A DNA stretch of 64,000 bases, from NCBI RefSeq assembly GCF_035917575.1, contig NZ_CP109090.1:2480001-2544000 (forward strand). The letters are read 5' to 3'. Made by a program: the position numbers and the translations under genes. Positions 17,058 through 25,816 of this stretch are shown here, piece after piece (the stretch's first letter is position 1; each line of letters opens with the position of its first letter). The notes under the pieces are model-generated. The model was not told where the DNA came from and did not search any database. It saw only the letters and a list, made by a program, of their open reading frames with translations. The stretch is from Streptomyces sp. NBC_01788 (lineage in GTDB: Bacteria; Actinomycetota; Actinomycetes; Streptomycetales; Streptomycetaceae).

Positions 17058-17884
17058 GCGCCGTCACCACAACCCCTCTGGGCTCCCCCGGCCTCAAGGC
17101 CGACGCCCGGATCCCGCTGCGCAGCCATCTGCGGCACACCGGCGCGCTGGTCCGCCGCAACCTGCTGTGGATACGGCAGGACCCGGAATCGATGTTCGAC
17201 GCGATCCTGTTCCCGGTGATCTTCACCCTGCTGTTCGTGTACGTCTTCGGCGGCTCGATCGGGCAGTCGCTGGGCGGCGGGCAGCAGCAGTACGTGCAGT
17301 ACATCGTGCCCGGCCTGATGGCCATGATGGGGATGAACCTGGCCCAGAGCGTGGGCACCGGCTTCAACACGGACTTCAACTCCGGTGTCATGGACCGCTT
17401 CCGGTCCCTGCCGATCGGGCGCGGCTCGGTGCTGTTCGCCAAGATCTCGGTGGAGCTGCTGCGCATGATGATCGCGACGGCCGTCCTGCTGGTCGTCGGC
17501 GTCCTCGTGGGCTTCGAGATCGAGAACTGGCCCGGCCTGTTCGCCGCCGTGGGGCTGTCGGCGGTGTTCGGCTCGGCGCTGATGTGGGTGTTCCTCACGC
17601 TCGGCGTGGTGATGAAGAACGCGCAGTCCGTGCAGGCTATGGGCTTCCTGGTGCTGATGCCGCTCCAGTTCGGCTCGTCCATCTTCGCACCGCCCGGGAC
17701 GATGCCGGGCTGGCTGCGGAACTTCACCGAGTACAACCCGCTGTCCGCCCTCGCGGACAGCGCCCGCGGGCTGATGGTGGGCGGCCCGGTGGCGCACAGC
17801 ATGTGGTTGACGCTGGCCTGGTCGGCGGGGATCACGGTGGTGATGGCACCGATCGCGATCCACAAGTTCCGTACGAAGAGCTGA
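17054..17884 (+). CDS. ABC-2 type exporter permease (DrrB-like)
   Basis: The 276-residue membrane protein has six predicted helices. It has a cytoplasmic N-terminus (RHTGALVRRNLLWIRQDPESM) and the ABC-2 signature around FNTDFNSGVMDRFRSLPI. The C-terminal loop NFTEYNPLSALADSARGLM is typical of DrrB and nodulation-type permeases. It forms the membrane channel of the exporter with the upstream ATPase and is translationally coupled to it by an ATGA overlap. Confidence 0.93.
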   Translation: MSAVTTTPLGSPGLKADARIPLRSHLRHTGALVRRNLLWIRQDPESMFDAILFPVIFTLLFVYVFGGSIGQSLGGGQQQYVQYIVPGLMAMMGMNLAQSVGTGFNTDFNSGVMDRFRSLPIGRGSVLFAKISVELLRMMIATAVLLVVGVLVGFEIENWPGLFAAVGLSAVFGSALMWVFLTLGVVMKNAQSVQAMGFLVLMPLQFGSSIFAPPGTMPGWLRNFTEYNPLSALADSARGLMVGGPVAHSMWLTLAWSAGITVVMAPIAIHKFRTKS

Positions 17885-17909
17885 CCGTACGGCGTCGCAC
17901 CGTCGCGGC

Positions 17910-20900
17910 TCAGATCAGGGCGGCGGCCTCCTGCGGGGAGAGGCCGCCGCCCTCCGCGTACGCGGCCCCGTACGCCTCGTCGCCGAGCAGTTCCCGGGTG
18001 AGCGCGACGACCTCGTCGCGGACGTGGCGCTCCATGGCCGAGGCGACGTGGCGGGGCGGCAGCAGGGCGTCGGCGGCGCCGAGGCAGCGGGCGGCGTCCC
18101 GGGCCCGGCGTCCGCCGTCCACGCCGGCGAGGGCCCTGGCGGCGATGGTCAGGTACGCCGAGGGCATATGGGGCGCGATGGCCTCGGACAGCGGGTCCTG
18201 GGCGCGCTGGAGGGCCCGGCGGACCTTGTCCAGGGCGTCCTCGTACAGGCCGTCGACCGCGTCGACCCAGGACTCGGCGCCGAGGATGAAGGCGTCGAAG
18301 ACGACGAAGTGCGAGATACCGAACTCCTCGCGCAGCAAACGCAGTTGTTCGCGCGCCTCGGGGGTGCGTCCGGTCATGCCCAATCGGCCGGCGAGGTAGA
18401 GGCGGGCGGGGGGCATGGCCTCGTTGTGGCTGTTCCGGCTCTGCTCGACGACCTCCCACAGCAGCCGTTCGCCCTGTTCGGTGTCGCCCGACTCCATCAG
18501 CGCGCTGCCCAGACGGGCGGTGAGGACGGTGACCTGGGCGGCGGCGCCGAGGCGTTCGGCGTGGTCGATGGCCGACCGGTAGTCGGCCGCGGCCGACAGG
18601 TAGGCGCCGGTGCGCTCATGGGCCTCCGCGCGCGCGGAGAGTGCCTCGGCGGTACCCCAGGCGTCGTCGAGACGGCGGAAGATCTCCAGCGACTCGTCGG
18701 CGTCCCGGCCGGCGTCCCCGGCCCAGTCGGTGCGGTTGGCCAGCAGGTTGGCGCGCCACTGGAGGGCGTGGGCCAGCTCCCACTCGAATCCCGGGGTCTC
18801 GCGGCAGGTGCGTACCGCGGCGTCGGTGACCTCGAGCAGGCGTTTCACCTCGCCGGTCAGCATCACCGCGAACATCCAGAGCATGCCGGGACTGCGGCAG
18901 ATCTGCGGCTGGCCGGGCTGGTAGACCTGGGTGATGAGCCGCAGCTTCCGTTTCGCCTCGGGCGACTCCCAGGCCTCCAACTCGGTTTCCATGCAGGAGA
19001 GATGGACCAGGTGCAGACCCCGGCGGGCCTCGGCGAGCACCTCGCCGGTCATCGGGGGCGGGGCGTCCGTGCACCGCTGCCAGACGGGTTCGGCGGGCCG
19101 GACCGGCTCGGTGAAGGGGTCGGGGCCGAACTCGATGAACTCGGCGCACCAGTTGCGGGCCTCGAGGCGCATGTCGCGCATCTGCCAGTAGTTGGCGAGC
19201 GAGAGGATCAGGCACAGGCCCTCCTGCTCGTCGCGTGCGGCGACGGCGTGACGCAGCGCCGTGCGCAGGTTCTCGTACTCCAGCTCGATCCTGACCATCG
19301 CCTCCCGCTGACTGGAGCCACGCATCAACGGCTCGGTGGTGCGGGCCAGTTCGCGGTAGTACGTCAGGTGGGCGCGCTCGGTCGCGGTACGGCCACCGGT
19401 CTCGTCGAGCCGTTCCCGCGCGTACTCGGCGACGGTCTCGAGCAGCCGGTAGCGCATCCCGCCGTCGGCGGCGGGGGCGGCCACCACGAGGGACTTGTCG
19501 ACGAGGGAGGCGAGGGCGTCGAAGGCGGCGGGGCCGCACACGGCCTCGGCTGCGGCGAGGTCGCAGCCGCCGGCGAAGACGGACAGCCGGCTCAGGACGT
19601 CCCGTTCGTCGGCGTCGAGCAGGTCCCAGGACCAGTCGACGACGGCCCGCAGGGTCTGCTGGCGGGGCAGGACGGTACGGCTGCCCGAGGTGAGCAGGCG
19701 GAAGCGGTCGTCGAGCCGGTCGGCGATCTGCCGCGGGGTGAGCATCCGCAGCCGGGCGGCGGCGAGTTCGATGGCCAGCGGCAGCCCGTCCAGGCGCCGG
19801 CAGATCTCGGCGCAGGCGTCCGCGGTCTCCTGGTCGGCGTCGGTGCGGAAGCCGGGCCGTACGGCGGCCCCGCGTTCGGCGAACAGTCGCAGCGCCACCG
19901 GATCGGGCAGGGGCTCGACCGGCCGCAGCACCTCGCCGGGTATGCCGAGGGGTTCCCGGCTGGTGGCGAGGACGGTGAGGTGCGGGCAACGGGCCAGCAG
20001 CTCCTCGACGAGGCGGGCCGCCGCGTCGACGACGTGCTCGCAGTTGTCGAGCAGGAGCAGCATGCGGCGCCTGGCGCAGTGCTCGACCAGCCGCTCGACG
20101 GGGTCGTTGTGCCGGTCGGCGACCGCGGCCCGCATCTCCTCGGCACCGGCGCCGTACAGCACGGTCTCGCGGGCGCCGACGGCGGTGAGCACGGCCCCGG
20201 GCACGGCCTCGGCGTCGTCGACGGGGGCGAGCTCGGCCAGCCACACGCCGTCCAGCGGCACCGGCCGCACGGCCTCGGCGGCCTCCTGCGACAGCCGGGT
20301 CTTCCCGGCCCCGCCCGGTCCGAGCAGCGTCACCAGACGCGCGGCGTCCAGGTCGGCCCGGATCGTCCCGATGTCGGCCTCGCGGCCCACGAAGGAGGTG
20401 ATCCGGGCGCGGAGGTTACTCGGGGGGCGGGCATCGGCCATACCGGGGCCCACCTCCTCGCCCGCGGCAGCGTCCGGGACGCCGGCGGCAGGCCCGGCGA
20501 GGGGTACCGCCGCGGGGACGGCGGCCTCACCCGCGGCACGCCGCCCGGCCACCGCACCGGAACCGAGCTCGGGGGCCCAGCCCCCACCGCCCGCGACCGG
20601 GCCGGACGCCGCACCGGAGCCGGACACCGCGCCGGGACCAGGCTCAGCGATCCGGGCCAAGCCCGGGCCGGACACCGCACCGGAACCGGGCTCGGGGGCC
20701 CAGCCCCCACCGCCCGCGACCGGGCCGGACGCCGCACCGGAGCCGGACACCGCGCCGGGACCAGGCTCAGCGGTCCGGGCCAAGCCCGGGCCGGACGCCG
20801 CGCCGGAAGCGGGCTCAGCGGCCCAGCCCCCACCGCCTGCGACCGGGCCGGGCGCCGTGCCGGAACCGGGCGCCGGGGTCCGGGCCCCGGCGCCCGCGAC

Positions 20901-21656
20901 CGGGCCGGGCCCCGGCCGCGTCCCGCCGGTGGGCCGCAGCAGTTCCGCGTGCAGCGCGCGCAGTTCCGGGCCGGGGTCGGAGCCGAGGCGGTCGGCCAGC
21001 AGTCGGCGTACGTCCTCGTAGGCGGCCAGGGCCTCGGCGGTGCGGCCCGCGTCGCGCAGGGCGCGCAGGCGGAGGGTCTGGAGGGGTTCGTCCAGGGGGT
21101 GCGTGTCGCACAGCGCGGTCAGCTCGGGCAGGCTCCGCTCGGCGTGCCCGAGGGCGAGGGCGGCGGTGAGGCGGGCGCGGCGCACGTCCAGGTGGCGGGT
21201 GTCCCAGCGGGCCGCCTCGGCGGTGCGGTCGGGCAGGTCGGCGAGGGCGGGGCCGCGCCACAGCGCGAGAGCGTCGTCGAGGACGGCGGCCGCCTTCGCG
21301 GGGTCGCCTTCGCCCAGCGCGCGCAGGCCCTCCCCGGCCAGCCGCTCGAAGCGGTGCAGGTCGACGTCGTCGGTCGCGGCGGCGAGCCGGTAGCCGCCCT
21401 CCGCCGAGGCCACCGCGCCCGCGCCGAGCGTCCGGCGCAGCCGCCCGACCAGGGCCTGGAGCGCGCCGGTGGCGTCGGCGGGCGGCTCGCCGTCCCACAC
21501 CTCGTCGACGAGCACGCGCACCGGGACCGTACGGCCGGGACGCAGGGCGAGCACGGTCAGCAGGGCACGCAGCCGTGCACCGCCGAGCGGGACGACGGTG
21601 CCGTCGGGGCGGAGTGCCTGGGTGGTGCCGAGGATGCGATAGCGCACGAGGTCCAT
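17910..21656 (-). CDS. AfsR/SARP-like large transcriptional regulator with ATPase and TPR domains
   Basis: The protein is about 1248 residues long. It has an OmpR-type winged helix (about 1-95) followed by a bacterial transcriptional activator domain (about 96-245). A Gly/Pro/Ala-rich linker (about 250-425) contains tandem 41-residue repeats. An NB-ARC/AAA ATPase follows with Walker A GPGGAGKT near residue 443 and LLLLDNCEH near 530, then a C-terminal TPR-like helical region. This is the layout of AfsR-type regulators of secondary metabolism. Its targets are unknown, and the convergent ABC exporter is only a positional candidate. The ATG at 21656 (MDLVRYRILG) is preferred; a GTG at 21674 would add six residues. 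Confidence 0.9.
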   Translation of the reverse strand: MDLVRYRILGTTQALRPDGTVVPLGGARLRALLTVLALRPGRTVPVRVLVDEVWDGEPPADATGALQALVGRLRRTLGAGAVASAEGGYRLAAATDDVDLHRFERLAGEGLRALGEGDPAKAAAVLDDALALWRGPALADLPDRTAEAARWDTRHLDVRRARLTAALALGHAERSLPELTALCDTHPLDEPLQTLRLRALRDAGRTAEALAAYEDVRRLLADRLGSDPGPELRALHAELLRPTGGTRPGPGPVAGAGARTPAPGSGTAPGPVAGGGGWAAEPASGAASGPGLARTAEPGPGAVSGSGAASGPVAGGGGWAPEPGSGAVSGPGLARIAEPGPGAVSGSGAASGPVAGGGGWAPELGSGAVAGRRAAGEAAVPAAVPLAGPAAGVPDAAAGEEVGPGMADARPPSNLRARITSFVGREADIGTIRADLDAARLVTLLGPGGAGKTRLSQEAAEAVRPVPLDGVWLAELAPVDDAEAVPGAVLTAVGARETVLYGAGAEEMRAAVADRHNDPVERLVEHCARRRMLLLLDNCEHVVDAAARLVEELLARCPHLTVLATSREPLGIPGEVLRPVEPLPDPVALRLFAERGAAVRPGFRTDADQETADACAEICRRLDGLPLAIELAAARLRMLTPRQIADRLDDRFRLLTSGSRTVLPRQQTLRAVVDWSWDLLDADERDVLSRLSVFAGGCDLAAAEAVCGPAAFDALASLVDKSLVVAAPAADGGMRYRLLETVAEYARERLDETGGRTATERAHLTYYRELARTTEPLMRGSSQREAMVRIELEYENLRTALRHAVAARDEQEGLCLILSLANYWQMRDMRLEARNWCAEFIEFGPDPFTEPVRPAEPVWQRCTDAPPPMTGEVLAEARRGLHLVHLSCMETELEAWESPEAKRKLRLITQVYQPGQPQICRSPGMLWMFAVMLTGEVKRLLEVTDAAVRTCRETPGFEWELAHALQWRANLLANRTDWAGDAGRDADESLEIFRRLDDAWGTAEALSARAEAHERTGAYLSAAADYRSAIDHAERLGAAAQVTVLTARLGSALMESGDTEQGERLLWEVVEQSRNSHNEAMPPARLYLAGRLGMTGRTPEAREQLRLLREEFGISHFVVFDAFILGAESWVDAVDGLYEDALDKVRRALQRAQDPLSEAIAPHMPSAYLTIAARALAGVDGGRRARDAARCLGAADALLPPRHVASAMERHVRDEVVALTRELLGDEAYGAAYAEGGGLSPQEAAALI
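20560..20871. repeat. 123-bp tandem repeats inside the AfsR-like gene
   Basis: Copies begin at 20560, 20683 and 20806, exactly 123 bp apart. The first two are nearly identical and the third is diverged and truncated after about 65 bp. The period is a multiple of three, so the frame is kept and the protein linker gains 41-residue units containing GPVAGGGGWA and GPGAVSGSGAAS. Confidence 0.85.
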
Positions 21657-21809
21657 TGTCTCCGGTGGTCTCACGGACGGTCACGGGATTTCGGCGGCGC
21701 GGCGCGCGGGCGGTCCGGGAACCCGTGGCCCCGGACGGGACGTTCCGTCCGTGTGCCCGGTACGGTCGGGCTCGCCGCACGAACCGTACGAGCACAGGAG
21801 CCGTCCCCC

Positions 21810-22619
21810 ATGACGTCCGTCACCACCCGCCGCGGCGACCGCCGGATCAGCCCCGTCTTCCTCGGCATCCTGGCCGTCACCGCGGTCGGGGGCTGGGCCG
21901 CCTGGACCGGGTTCGCCCCGATTCCGGGCCGCCAGGGTCTGTGGGTGTTCGTGTTCGTGACCGCGGCCTGGGTCGTCTCGCTGTGCCTGCACGAGTACGC
22001 GCACGCGCGCACCGCGCTGCACAGCGGTGACTTCACGGTCGGCGCCAAGGGCTATCTGACACTGAACCCGCTGAAGTACACGCATGCCGTGCTGAGCATC
22101 CTGCTTCCGCTGCTGTTCCTGGTCATGGGCGGGATCGGGTTGCCCGGCGGCGCGGTGTTCATCGAGCGCGGCCGGATCCGGGGCCGCTGGCGGCACAGCC
22201 TGGTCTCGGCGGCCGGACCGCTGACGAACGTACTGTTCGCGGTGGTGTGCACGGCACCGTTCTGGTTGCACGCGCTGGACGGCGTGCCCAGCGCCTTCCG
22301 GTTCGCCCTGGCCTTCCTCGCGCTGCTGCAGGTGACGGCCGCGATCCTGAACTTCCTGCCGGTCCCGGGCCTGGACGGCTACGGCGTGATCGAACCCTGG
22401 TTGTCGCACAACATCAAGCGCCAGGTGGAGCCGTTCGCACCGTTCGGCCTGATCTTCGTCTTCGCGCTGCTGTGGGTGCCCTCGCTCAACATCGCGTTCT
22501 TCGACGTGATCCACACGCTGCTGCGTCACCTCGGCGTCGGCCCCCTCGACCAGTACTGCGGCCACGACCTGTACCGCTTCTGGCAGGGCACCAGCGAGTT
22601 CTGCTCGGTCAGCCGGTGA
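21810..22619 (+). CDS. M50 (site-2 protease) family zinc metalloprotease
   Basis: The 269-residue membrane protein has about five helices. The zinc motif is HEYAH in WVVSLCLHEYAHART (residues about 62-66), and the second metal site is NFLPVPGLDGYGV. This is the S2P/rhomboid-neighbour type seen in actinobacteria that cleaves within membranes. The substrate is not known. The ATG at 21810 follows an AGGAG sequence. Its last 11 bp overlap the 3' end of the small convergent gene on the other strand. Confidence 0.9.
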   Translation: MTSVTTRRGDRRISPVFLGILAVTAVGGWAAWTGFAPIPGRQGLWVFVFVTAAWVVSLCLHEYAHARTALHSGDFTVGAKGYLTLNPLKYTHAVLSILLPLLFLVMGGIGLPGGAVFIERGRIRGRWRHSLVSAAGPLTNVLFAVVCTAPFWLHALDGVPSAFRFALAFLALLQVTAAILNFLPVPGLDGYGVIEPWLSHNIKRQVEPFAPFGLIFVFALLWVPSLNIAFFDVIHTLLRHLGVGPLDQYCGHDLYRFWQGTSEFCSVSR

Positions 22620-22794
22620 CGGAGCTGCCCTGCCCCGTCCGGCCGCGGCGGGCGTAGTACCAGGTCATGTTGGACGACAGCCCGGCCAGCAGCACCCACA
22701 CCACCCCGAGCCAGCTGCCCTGGACGAAGGAGACGACGGCCGCGGCCACCGCGAGCAGGCAGACGATCAGGGCATAGAGGGCGAGGCGAGGCAT
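22609..22794 (-). CDS. Small membrane protein
   Basis: The 61-residue protein is mostly two hydrophobic helices (LALYALIVCLLAVAAAVVSF and WLGVVWVLLAGLSSNM) with a basic C-terminal tail, WYYARRGRTG. Codon use is normal for the genome. It converges on the M50 protease and overlaps its end by 11 bp. It lies downstream of the F420 reductase gene on the same strand with a 54-bp gap. Its function is unknown. Confidence 0.65.
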   Translation of the reverse strand: MPRLALYALIVCLLAVAAAVVSFVQGSWLGVVWVLLAGLSSNMTWYYARRGRTGQGSSVTG

Positions 22795-22848
22795 GGGGTC
22801 GGCTCCTGTCGGGGGACACTGCTACGGCCACCAGTGTCCCCCATGGAC

Positions 22849-23553
22849 TCATACGTCCGTGATCCGGAGCCCCGCGTGCGCCTTGTAGCGGCGGTTGACC
22901 GAGATCAGGTTCGCGACCAGCGACTCCACCTGGTGGGCGTTGCGCAGCCGGCCCGCGAAGACGCCCCGCATGCCGGGGATGCGGCCGGCCAGCGCCTGGA
23001 CGATCTCCACGTCGGCACGCTCCTCGCCGAGGACCATCACGTCGGTGTCGATCCGCTCGATCCCGGCGTCCTGGAGGAGGACGGCCGACAGGTGGTGGAA
23101 GGCCGCCGTCACCCGTGAGTCCGGCAGCAGGGCGGCGGCCTGCTCGGCGGCGCTGCCCTCCTCCGGCTTGAGCGCGTAGGCGCCCTTCTTGTCGAAGCCG
23201 AGCGGGTTGACGCAGTCCACGACGAGCTTGCCGGCCAGCTCCTCGCGCAGGGCGTCGAGGGTCTTGCCGTGGCCCTCCCACGGCACGGCGACGATCACGA
23301 TGTCGCTGCGGCGCGCGGTCTCGGCGTTGTCGGCGCCCTCGACGCCGTGGCCGGTCTCCTCGGCCGCCGCCCGGGCCCGTTCGGCCGCGCGCGAGCCGAT
23401 GATCACCTTCTGCCCGGCGCGGGCGAGCCGGTAGGCCAGGCCCTTGCCCTGCGGGCCGGTTCCCCCGAGCACGCCCACGACCAGCCCGGAGACGTCGGGG
23501 AGGTCCCAGGGGTCCTTGGCGGGGGCCTTGTGTGCACTGTCGCTAGAGGTCAT
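22849..23553 (-). CDS. npdG: F420-dependent NADP+ reductase
   Basis: The 234-residue protein has an N-terminal Rossmann fold with VVGVLGGTGPQGKGLAYRLA and GSRAAERA for NADP binding. It contains the family signature IVIVAVPWEGH and DCVNPLGFDKKG, and the C-terminal AHQVESLVANLISVNRRYKAHAG. It transfers hydride between NADPH and coenzyme F420 and supplies reduced F420 to biosynthetic and detoxification reductases. The start at 23553 is normal in length for the family. No other F420 genes are nearby. Confidence 0.93.
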   Translation of the reverse strand: MTSSDSAHKAPAKDPWDLPDVSGLVVGVLGGTGPQGKGLAYRLARAGQKVIIGSRAAERARAAAEETGHGVEGADNAETARRSDIVIVAVPWEGHGKTLDALREELAGKLVVDCVNPLGFDKKGAYALKPEEGSAAEQAAALLPDSRVTAAFHHLSAVLLQDAGIERIDTDVMVLGEERADVEIVQALAGRIPGMRGVFAGRLRNAHQVESLVANLISVNRRYKAHAGLRITDV

Positions 23554-23659
23554 GGGCCGACTCTACGTCCGCGGCCCCGCCTCCGCCGGGTCCCCCGGAA
23601 GGGCGAACGCCGGTCGAAGTCCGCCCCGCCCGTACCCGTTTGCGGCAGGATGCGCGCGT

Positions 23660-24259
23660 ATGGACGCCGTACGGGTCGCGCTGCTGCGCGAGGTGCTCGC
23701 CGGGACCGAGTGGCTGGGGACCACCCGGCGGTTCGCGGGGGTGCTGCGGGGGTCCGTGGTGTCGCACGGGGGCGGGCTGCTGCTCGTGGGCACCCCGCGG
23801 GACGAGCCCTGGCACCTGGCGGCCCACCTGGTGGACGAGGCCGCCTGGTCGGGCACCCCGGAGCTGGCCCCGACGCTGGTACGGCACGCCCCGCGTCCCT
23901 CGGACCGGGCGCATCTGGCCGTGGGCCTGGGACGGCTCGCGGCGGCCCGGCGCGGCGAGACGCTGCTCGTGGTGGCCCCCGAGGAGCCCGCCCCGCTCCT
24001 GGAGCGGGTGCACGAGGCCCGGCGGGCCGGAGCGACGGTGCTGGCGCTGGGCTCGGGCGGGGGCGAGCTGGAGGCGATGGCGCACGAGACGCTGGCGGTG
24101 CCGCCCGGCTCCGAGCTGGACCTGGACACCGTGCAGCACCTGGTGAGCGCGGCGGCCGGGGAGAACCCGCTGCCGGCCCAGCGCGGCCGCGGCCGCTTCC
24201 GGGACCGCTTGTCCCGACTGACGGACCTCCTGACGGCACCCCCGCCACCGCGCTGGTAG
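23660..24259 (+). CDS. Conserved hypothetical protein
   Basis: The 199-residue protein has alternating alpha/beta sequence: GGLLLVGTPRDEPWHLAAHLVD, then ETLLVVAPEEPAPLLERVHEARRAG, then TVLALGSGGGELEAMAHETLAVP. This pattern suggests a SIS-like sugar-phosphate-binding fold, an inference from the segment order only. The C-terminus is basic and proline-rich. The ATG at 23660 gives a compact start. The reading frame directly after its TAG stop remains coding-like (see next entry). Divergent from npdG. Confidence 0.72.
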   Translation: MDAVRVALLREVLAGTEWLGTTRRFAGVLRGSVVSHGGGLLLVGTPRDEPWHLAAHLVDEAAWSGTPELAPTLVRHAPRPSDRAHLAVGLGRLAAARRGETLLVVAPEEPAPLLERVHEARRAGATVLALGSGGGELEAMAHETLAVPPGSELDLDTVQHLVSAAAGENPLPAQRGRGRFRDRLSRLTDLLTAPPPPRW

Positions 24260-24337
24260 CGGGGCGAACGGAAACCGGTTCGGCTCGGGCAGGTCCGCTC
24301 GGGCTCGTTCGCCGCGTGGTGGGGCGTCCGGGCGTCG

Positions 24338-24487
24338 GTGTGGTCGGGCGGGGTGTTGTGGGCGGGTGCGGTGGGGGTGCCGGCGCTGTGCCTGCCGGGG
24401 CTGATGCGGTACGACGCCTGGACGAACGAGCACGCGGTGCGGCTGCGGGAGGACCGCGCGGCCGGCGCCGTGCGCGCGGCCGCGTGA
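24338..24487 (+). CDS. Small putative membrane protein, start uncertain
   Basis: This frame ends at TGA 24485-24487 and is open back to the TAG of the upstream gene at 24257. Between them codons keep a strong G/C third position and read FAAWWGVRASVWSGGVL, then PALCLPGLMRYDAW, which looks like a real membrane-associated peptide. The only ordinary start codon is GTG at 24338, giving 49 residues without a clear ribosome site. The real product may start at a non-standard codon, arise by readthrough of the TAG, or be a decayed gene. Confidence 0.4.
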   Translation: MWSGGVLWAGAVGVPALCLPGLMRYDAWTNEHAVRLREDRAAGAVRAAA

Positions 24488-24515
24488 TCGGCGTGACCGG
24501 TGCCTTCGGGGCTGT

Positions 24516-24746
24516 TCAGCCCTCCTCGGTGCCGCCCGTCGGGGCGTCGTGCCAGCGAGGGTCGTTCTCCCACTCGAGGTTGCGTTCGCGGGCGGTGTCC
24601 ATCGCGTGCTGGGCCTCCTCGCGGGAGGTGTACGGGCCGAACCGGTCCTTGGCGGGGCACTCGGGCCCCTCCTCGACCTTCTTGTGCTCCAGGCAGTAGT
24701 ACCACTCGCCCGGTTTTCCTGCGGTCCGCTTCTTGAACAGGGCCAT
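24516..24746 (-). CDS. Small conserved hypothetical protein
   Basis: The 76-residue soluble protein has aromatic and cysteine positions ([21 protein letters not shown]) followed by [24 protein letters not shown], which resembles a short SPOR-like unit. The ATG at 24746 follows a GAGGAG sequence. It is divergent from map across 58 bp. Its function is unknown. Confidence 0.75.
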   Translation of the reverse strand: MALFKKRTAGKPGEWYYCLEHKKVEEGPECPAKDRFGPYTSREEAQHAMDTARERNLEWENDPRWHDAPTGGTEEG

Positions 24747-24791
24747 GACCAGCTCCTCTCGCCACGGACATGTTCCCCCATTGCCCCCGGA

Positions 24792-24797
24792 TAGACT
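24792..24797 (+). promoter_or_regulatory. -10 element of map, probably leaderless
   Basis: TAGACT matches TANNNT and ends seven bases before the map ATG, where no Shine-Dalgarno sequence is present. This is the same arrangement as in front of nadE. Confidence 0.55.
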
Positions 24798-24804
24798 CGC
24801 CGAC

Positions 24805-25662
24805 ATGTCTGGCCAGTCGCTGCTCGTCCCCGGGGAGCTGTCCCCGCCCCGTTCCGTGCCCGGAAACATCCGCCGCCCCGAGTACGTCGGCAGGCCCGCA
24901 CCGAAGCCGTACAGCGGGCCGGAGGTGCAGACGCCGGAGACCGTCGAGGCGATGCGGATCGCCGGGCGGATCGCCGCGCAGGCCATGGAGGAGGCGGCCC
25001 GGCACATCGCGCCCGGCGTCACCACGGACGAACTGGACCGGGTGGCGCACGAGTTCATGTGCGACCACGGCGCCTACCCCTCCACGCTCGGCTACCGCGG
25101 CTTCCCCAAGTCGCTGTGCTCCTCGGTCAACGAGGTCATCTGCCACGGCATCCCGGACTCGACCGTGCTGCGGGACGGCGACATCGTCAACCTGGACGTG
25201 ACGGCGTACATCGGCGGGGTGCACGGGGACAACAACGCGACGTATCTCGTGGGTGACGTGGACGAGGAGAGCCGCCTGCTGGTGGAGCGCACCCGGGAGG
25301 CCCTCAACCGCGCGATCAAGGCGGTCCGCCCCGGACGGCAGATCAACATCATCGGCCGGGTCATCGAGTCCTACGCCAAGCGGTTCGGCTACGGCGTGGT
25401 CCGGGACTTCACCGGCCACGGCATCAACACGTCGTTCCACTCCGGGCTGATCGTCCCGCACTACGACAGCCCGCACGCCACGACGCTCATCCAGCCCGGG
25501 ATGACCTTCACGATCGAGCCGATGCTGACGCTGGGCACCCACGAGTACGACGTCTGGGACGACGGCTGGACGGTCGTCACGAAGGACCGCAGGCGCACCG
25601 CCCAGTTCGAGCACACGCTGGTGGTGACGGACTCGGGGGCGGAGATCCTGACGCTGCCGTAG
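24805..25662 (+). CDS. map: Type I methionine aminopeptidase
   Basis: The 285-residue enzyme has all five metal ligands of the pita-bread fold: Asp in NLDVTAY, Asp in GVHGDNNAT, His in FTGHGI, Glu in TIEPML and Glu in QFEHTLVV. It removes the initiator methionine from new proteins. The N-terminal extension of about 40 residues with a PxxPxR-rich stretch is typical of actinobacterial MetAP paralogues that dock on the ribosome. The gene ends at a short terminator before the iron box of hmuO. Confidence 0.95.
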   Translation: MSGQSLLVPGELSPPRSVPGNIRRPEYVGRPAPKPYSGPEVQTPETVEAMRIAGRIAAQAMEEAARHIAPGVTTDELDRVAHEFMCDHGAYPSTLGYRGFPKSLCSSVNEVICHGIPDSTVLRDGDIVNLDVTAYIGGVHGDNNATYLVGDVDEESRLLVERTREALNRAIKAVRPGRQINIIGRVIESYAKRFGYGVVRDFTGHGINTSFHSGLIVPHYDSPHATTLIQPGMTFTIEPMLTLGTHEYDVWDDGWTVVTKDRRRTAQFEHTLVVTDSGAEILTLP

Positions 25663-25681
25663 TACCGCTCCCCTCCGCCGC

Positions 25682-25706
25682 GGCCCGCTCCCTCCGGGGG
25701 CGGGCC
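25682..25706 (+). terminator. Terminator of map
   Basis: GGCCCGC pairs with GCGGGCC around an 11-nt loop and is followed by TTTCCTT, 20 bp past the map stop. Confidence 0.7.
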
Positions 25707-25785
25707 TTTCCTTGTCTTCCCCATGTCCGTTTGGTCGGAATTCAGGGTAAAGTTTTCCCGACACCGTGTCGGTAAAGCCATTGAC

Positions 25786-25804
25786 TTAGGCAAGCCTTAC
25801 CTTA
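25786..25804. promoter_or_regulatory. Iron box (DmdR/IdeR type) upstream of hmuO
   Basis: The 19-bp site TTAGGCAAGCCTTACCTTA matches the consensus TTAGGTTAGGCTAACCTAA at 14 positions. It ends 12 bp before the hmuO start and lies next to a TTGACT -35-like hexamer. Iron-loaded DmdR/IdeR should repress here. Confidence 0.8.
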
Positions 25805-25816
25805 GAGGATGGCCTC

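Noticed and set aside
18024..21780. Large + strand frame over the AfsR-like gene
   Set aside because: Only its final part (from 21810) is the real M50 protease. The rest is the mirror of the regulator.
24260..24500. Simple frameshift fusion of the 23660 gene with the following frame
   Set aside because: The continuation is in the same frame after a TAG, so a frameshift is not needed. Readthrough or a separate small gene remain the options.
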